From Sycon ciliatum (Eukaryota; Porifera; Calcarea; Leucosolenida; Sycettidae), in assembly GCF_964019385.1 (NCBI RefSeq), contig NC_088646.1:14957905-15021904 (forward strand): a DNA stretch of 64,000 nucleotides, written 5' to 3'. A model generated the notes under the pieces. The model worked only from the letters and a program-made list of their open reading frames with translations, was not told the DNA's origin and did not search any database. Each line of letters opens with the position of its first letter. The stretch's first letter is position 1. Position numbers and translations under genes: made by a program. This document shows positions 61,601-64,000 of the stretch, piece by piece.

Positions 61601-62640
61601 GGCCGCTGGCACCCACATTCAATGACTCAGAAATTTTGGCACTGCTGTGAGTACTTTAGTCGCAAAGTGAAGATTCACGGCGACAAGCCCCAAACTTGGA
61701 GATAGGTTATTTTCAGCTTTCAGCAGCCCTGGGCGAGTTGTTTAGAGAAATGTGGCTTTTTTTCTTGGTGCACCTCCCTATGTCCAGCTATAAAACAGGA
61801 TCAGTATGGTTATTATTTATGTTCTGAGCTTGAAACGGGAAGAAAGGTGAGAAATTGTCAAATTTTGACCATATTTGACCACCTGTCAATTTTAATGCAT
61901 CTCCCTATAACATGACCCAGCTGTAATATGAGTGGTCGTATTGATTTCATTTTTTGTTTGCTTGTAGGCCGCTGGCACCCACATTCAATGACTTAGAAAT
62001 TTTGGCACTGCTGTGAATACTTTAGTCGCAAAGTGAAGATTCACGGCGACAAGCCCCAAACTTGGAGATAGGTTATTTTCAGCTTTCAGCAGCCCTGGGC
62101 GAGTTGTTTAGAGAAATGTGGCTTTTTTTCTTGGTGCACCTCCCTATGTCCAGCTATAAAACAGGATCGGTATGGTTATTATTTATGTTCTGAGCTTGAA
62201 ACGGGAAGAAAGGTGAGAAATTGTCAAATTTTGACCGTATTTGACCACCTGTCAATTTTAATGCATCTCCCTATAACATGACCCAGCTGTAATATGAGTG
62301 GTCGTATTGATTTCATTTTTTGTTTGCTTGTAGGCCGCTGGCACCCACATTCAATGACTTAGAAATTTTGGCACTGCTGTGAATACTTTAGTCGCAAAGT
62401 GAAGATTCACGGCGACAAGCCCCAAACTTGGAGATAGGTTATTTTCAGCTTTCAGCAGCCCTGGGCGAGTTGTTTAGAGAAATGTGGCTTTTTTTCTTGG
62501 TGCACCTCCCTATGTCCAGCTATAAAACAGGATCGGTATGGTTATTATTTATGTTCTGAGCTTGAAACGGGAAGAAAGGTGAGAAATTGTCAAATTTTGA
62601 CCGTATTTGAACAACTGTCAATTTTAATGCATCTCCCTAT

Positions 62641-62827
62641 GGTATGGTATGGTATTGTATGGTATTGATTTATTTGAATTCGGTATCTCAACAGTACATT
62701 GTACAACTTGGGAAGATCCGAATGACATAGATACATAAACATGAAAGTGGAGTAGGTGCTACAGTGGATCATTTTATCGCAGGTTGTGGGACTAAACTAA
62801 TACCAGTATGCAAGTACACAAGAAATA
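62641..62827 (-). mobile_element. 187-bp retrotransposon 3'-end fragment, copy 6
   Basis: Same insertion point, 4214 bp after copy 5 (eleven monomers plus insert, within 1 bp). It has the TATTG interruption in the tail and GCTACAGTGG, as in copy 3. Confidence 0.75.
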
Positions 62828-64000
62828 AACATGACCCAGCTGTAATATGAGTGGTCGTATTGATTTCATTTTTTGTTTGCTTGTAGGCCGCTGGCACCCA
62901 CATTCAATGACTTAGAAATTTTGGCACTGCTGTGAATACTGTAGTCGCAAAGTGAAGATTCACGGCGACAAGCCCCAAACTTGGAGATAGGTTATTTTCA
63001 GCTTTCAGCAGCCCTGGGCGAGTTGTTTAGAGAAATGTGGCTTTTTTTCTTGGTGCACCTCCCTATGTCCAGCTATAAAACAGGATCAGGATGGTCATTA
63101 TTCAAGTTCTGAACTTGAAACGGGAAGAAAGGTGAGAAATTGTCAAATTTTGACCATATTTGAACACCTGTCAATTTTAATGCATCTCCCTATAACATGA
63201 CCCAGCTGTAATATGAGTGGTCGTATTGATTTCATTTTTTGTTTGCTTGTAGGCCGCTGGCACCCACATTCAATGACTCAGAAATTTTGGCACTGCTGTG
63301 AATACTTTAGTCGCAAAGTGAAGATTCACGGCGACAAGCCCCAAACTTGGAGATAGGTTATTTTCAGCTTTCAGCAGCCCTGGGCGAGTTGTTTAGAGAA
63401 ATGTGGCTTTTTTTCTTGGTGCACCTCCCTATGTCCAGCTATAAAACAGGATCAGTATGGTCATTATTTATGTTCTGAGCTTGAAACGGGAAGAAAGGTG
63501 AGAAATTGTCAAATTTTGACCGTATTTGACCACCTGTCAATTTTAATGCATCTCCCTATAACATGACCCAGCTGTAATATGAGTGGTCGTATTGATTTCA
63601 TTTTTTGTTTGCTTGTAGGCCGCTGGCACCCACATTCAATGACTTAGAATATTTGGCACTGCTGTGAATACTTTAGTCGCAAAGTGAAGATTCACGGCGA
63701 CAAGCCCCAAACTTGGAGATAGGTTATTTTCAGCTTTCAGCAGCCCTGGGCGAGTTGTTTAGAGAAATGTGGCTTTTTTTCTTGGTGCACCTCCCTATGT
63801 CCAGCTATAAAACAGGATCAGTATGGTTATTATTTATGTTCTGAGCTTGAAACGGGAAGAAAGGTGAGAAATTGTCAAATTTTGACCATATTTGACCACC
63901 TGTCAATTTTAATGCATCTCCCTATAACATGACCCAGCTGTAATATGAGTGGTCGTATTGATTTCATTTTTTGTTTGCTTGTAGGCCGCTGGCACCCACA

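Larger units (their letters stand above)
45212..64000 (-). repeat. SatA 366-bp satellite array, right arm (inverted)
   Basis: About 48 monomers of the satellite seen at 1-12957, reverse-complemented (AACATGACCCAGCTGTAAT, TGAATACTTTAGTCGCAAAG, CACCTCCCTATGTCCAGC). Monomers here differ from each other at only a few recurring positions: GACTTAG/GACTCAG/GACCTAG, TACTTTAG/TACTGTAG, AAATGTGG/AAAAGTGG, GGATGGTCATTATTCAAG/GTATGGTTATTATTTATG, GTAATATGAGTGGTCGTA/GTAATGTGAATGGTCGCA. These combine into multi-monomer blocks, that is, higher-order structure. The array runs off the right edge of the window. It is clearly more homogeneous than the left arm, so it was amplified or homogenised more recently. 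Confidence 0.97.

Overview
This window holds no protein-coding gene that I can support. It is a 64-kb block of nested tandem repeats and satellite DNA from a eukaryote. The supporting signs are long microsatellites, 366-bp satellite monomers with higher-order structure, a 5'-truncated retrotransposon tail copied along with a satellite, an element with terminal inverted repeats, and a hammerhead ribozyme of the type carried by Penelope-like retroelements and retrozymes. The likely setting is pericentromeric, centromeric or subtelomeric heterochromatin, probably of an invertebrate animal. The species cannot be named from the sequence.

Layout from left to right. (1) 1-12957: about 35 copies of a 366-bp satellite (called SatA here) in the + orientation, increasingly diverged and rearranged towards the right. 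(2) 12973-13437: a pure CT/GA tract. (3) 13437-13879: a 12-bp repeat on both sides of a hexanucleotide AGGCAG tract. (4) 13880-19800: a GC-rich decamer array (AGGCCCGCAG), with a short inverted island at 17632-17797. (5) 19800-22213: a 123-bp higher-order repeat built from decamer-like subunits. (6) 22214-25740: a decamer array of TTCATGTACA, which switches orientation several times and contains a 22-bp-period segment. (7) 25791-30782: the same 123-bp repeat in the opposite orientation, including a 2142-bp direct duplication. (8) 30783-34063: the AGGCCCGCAG decamer array in the opposite orientation. (9) 34064-45211: a different satellite (called SatB here) that alternates units of about 55 and 61 bp. 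It is interrupted by three non-satellite islands: 377 bp of unknown origin, a 1034-bp element with terminal inverted repeats, and a 167-bp fragment with a hammerhead ribozyme on the minus strand. (10) 45212-64000: SatA again, in the - orientation and much more homogeneous, with six copies of a 187-bp retrotransposon 3'-end fragment spaced by whole numbers of 366-bp monomers.

The most striking property is the mirror order: SatA(+), decamer(+), 123-bp(+), self-complementary centre, 123-bp(-), decamer(-), SatA(-). The arms differ in length and detail, so this is not a simple fold-back copy, although parts of the arms match over hundreds of bases. Very long open frames cross the decamer and 123-bp arrays, but they follow from stop-free repeat units and tolerate frameshifting indels, so I do not call them genes.
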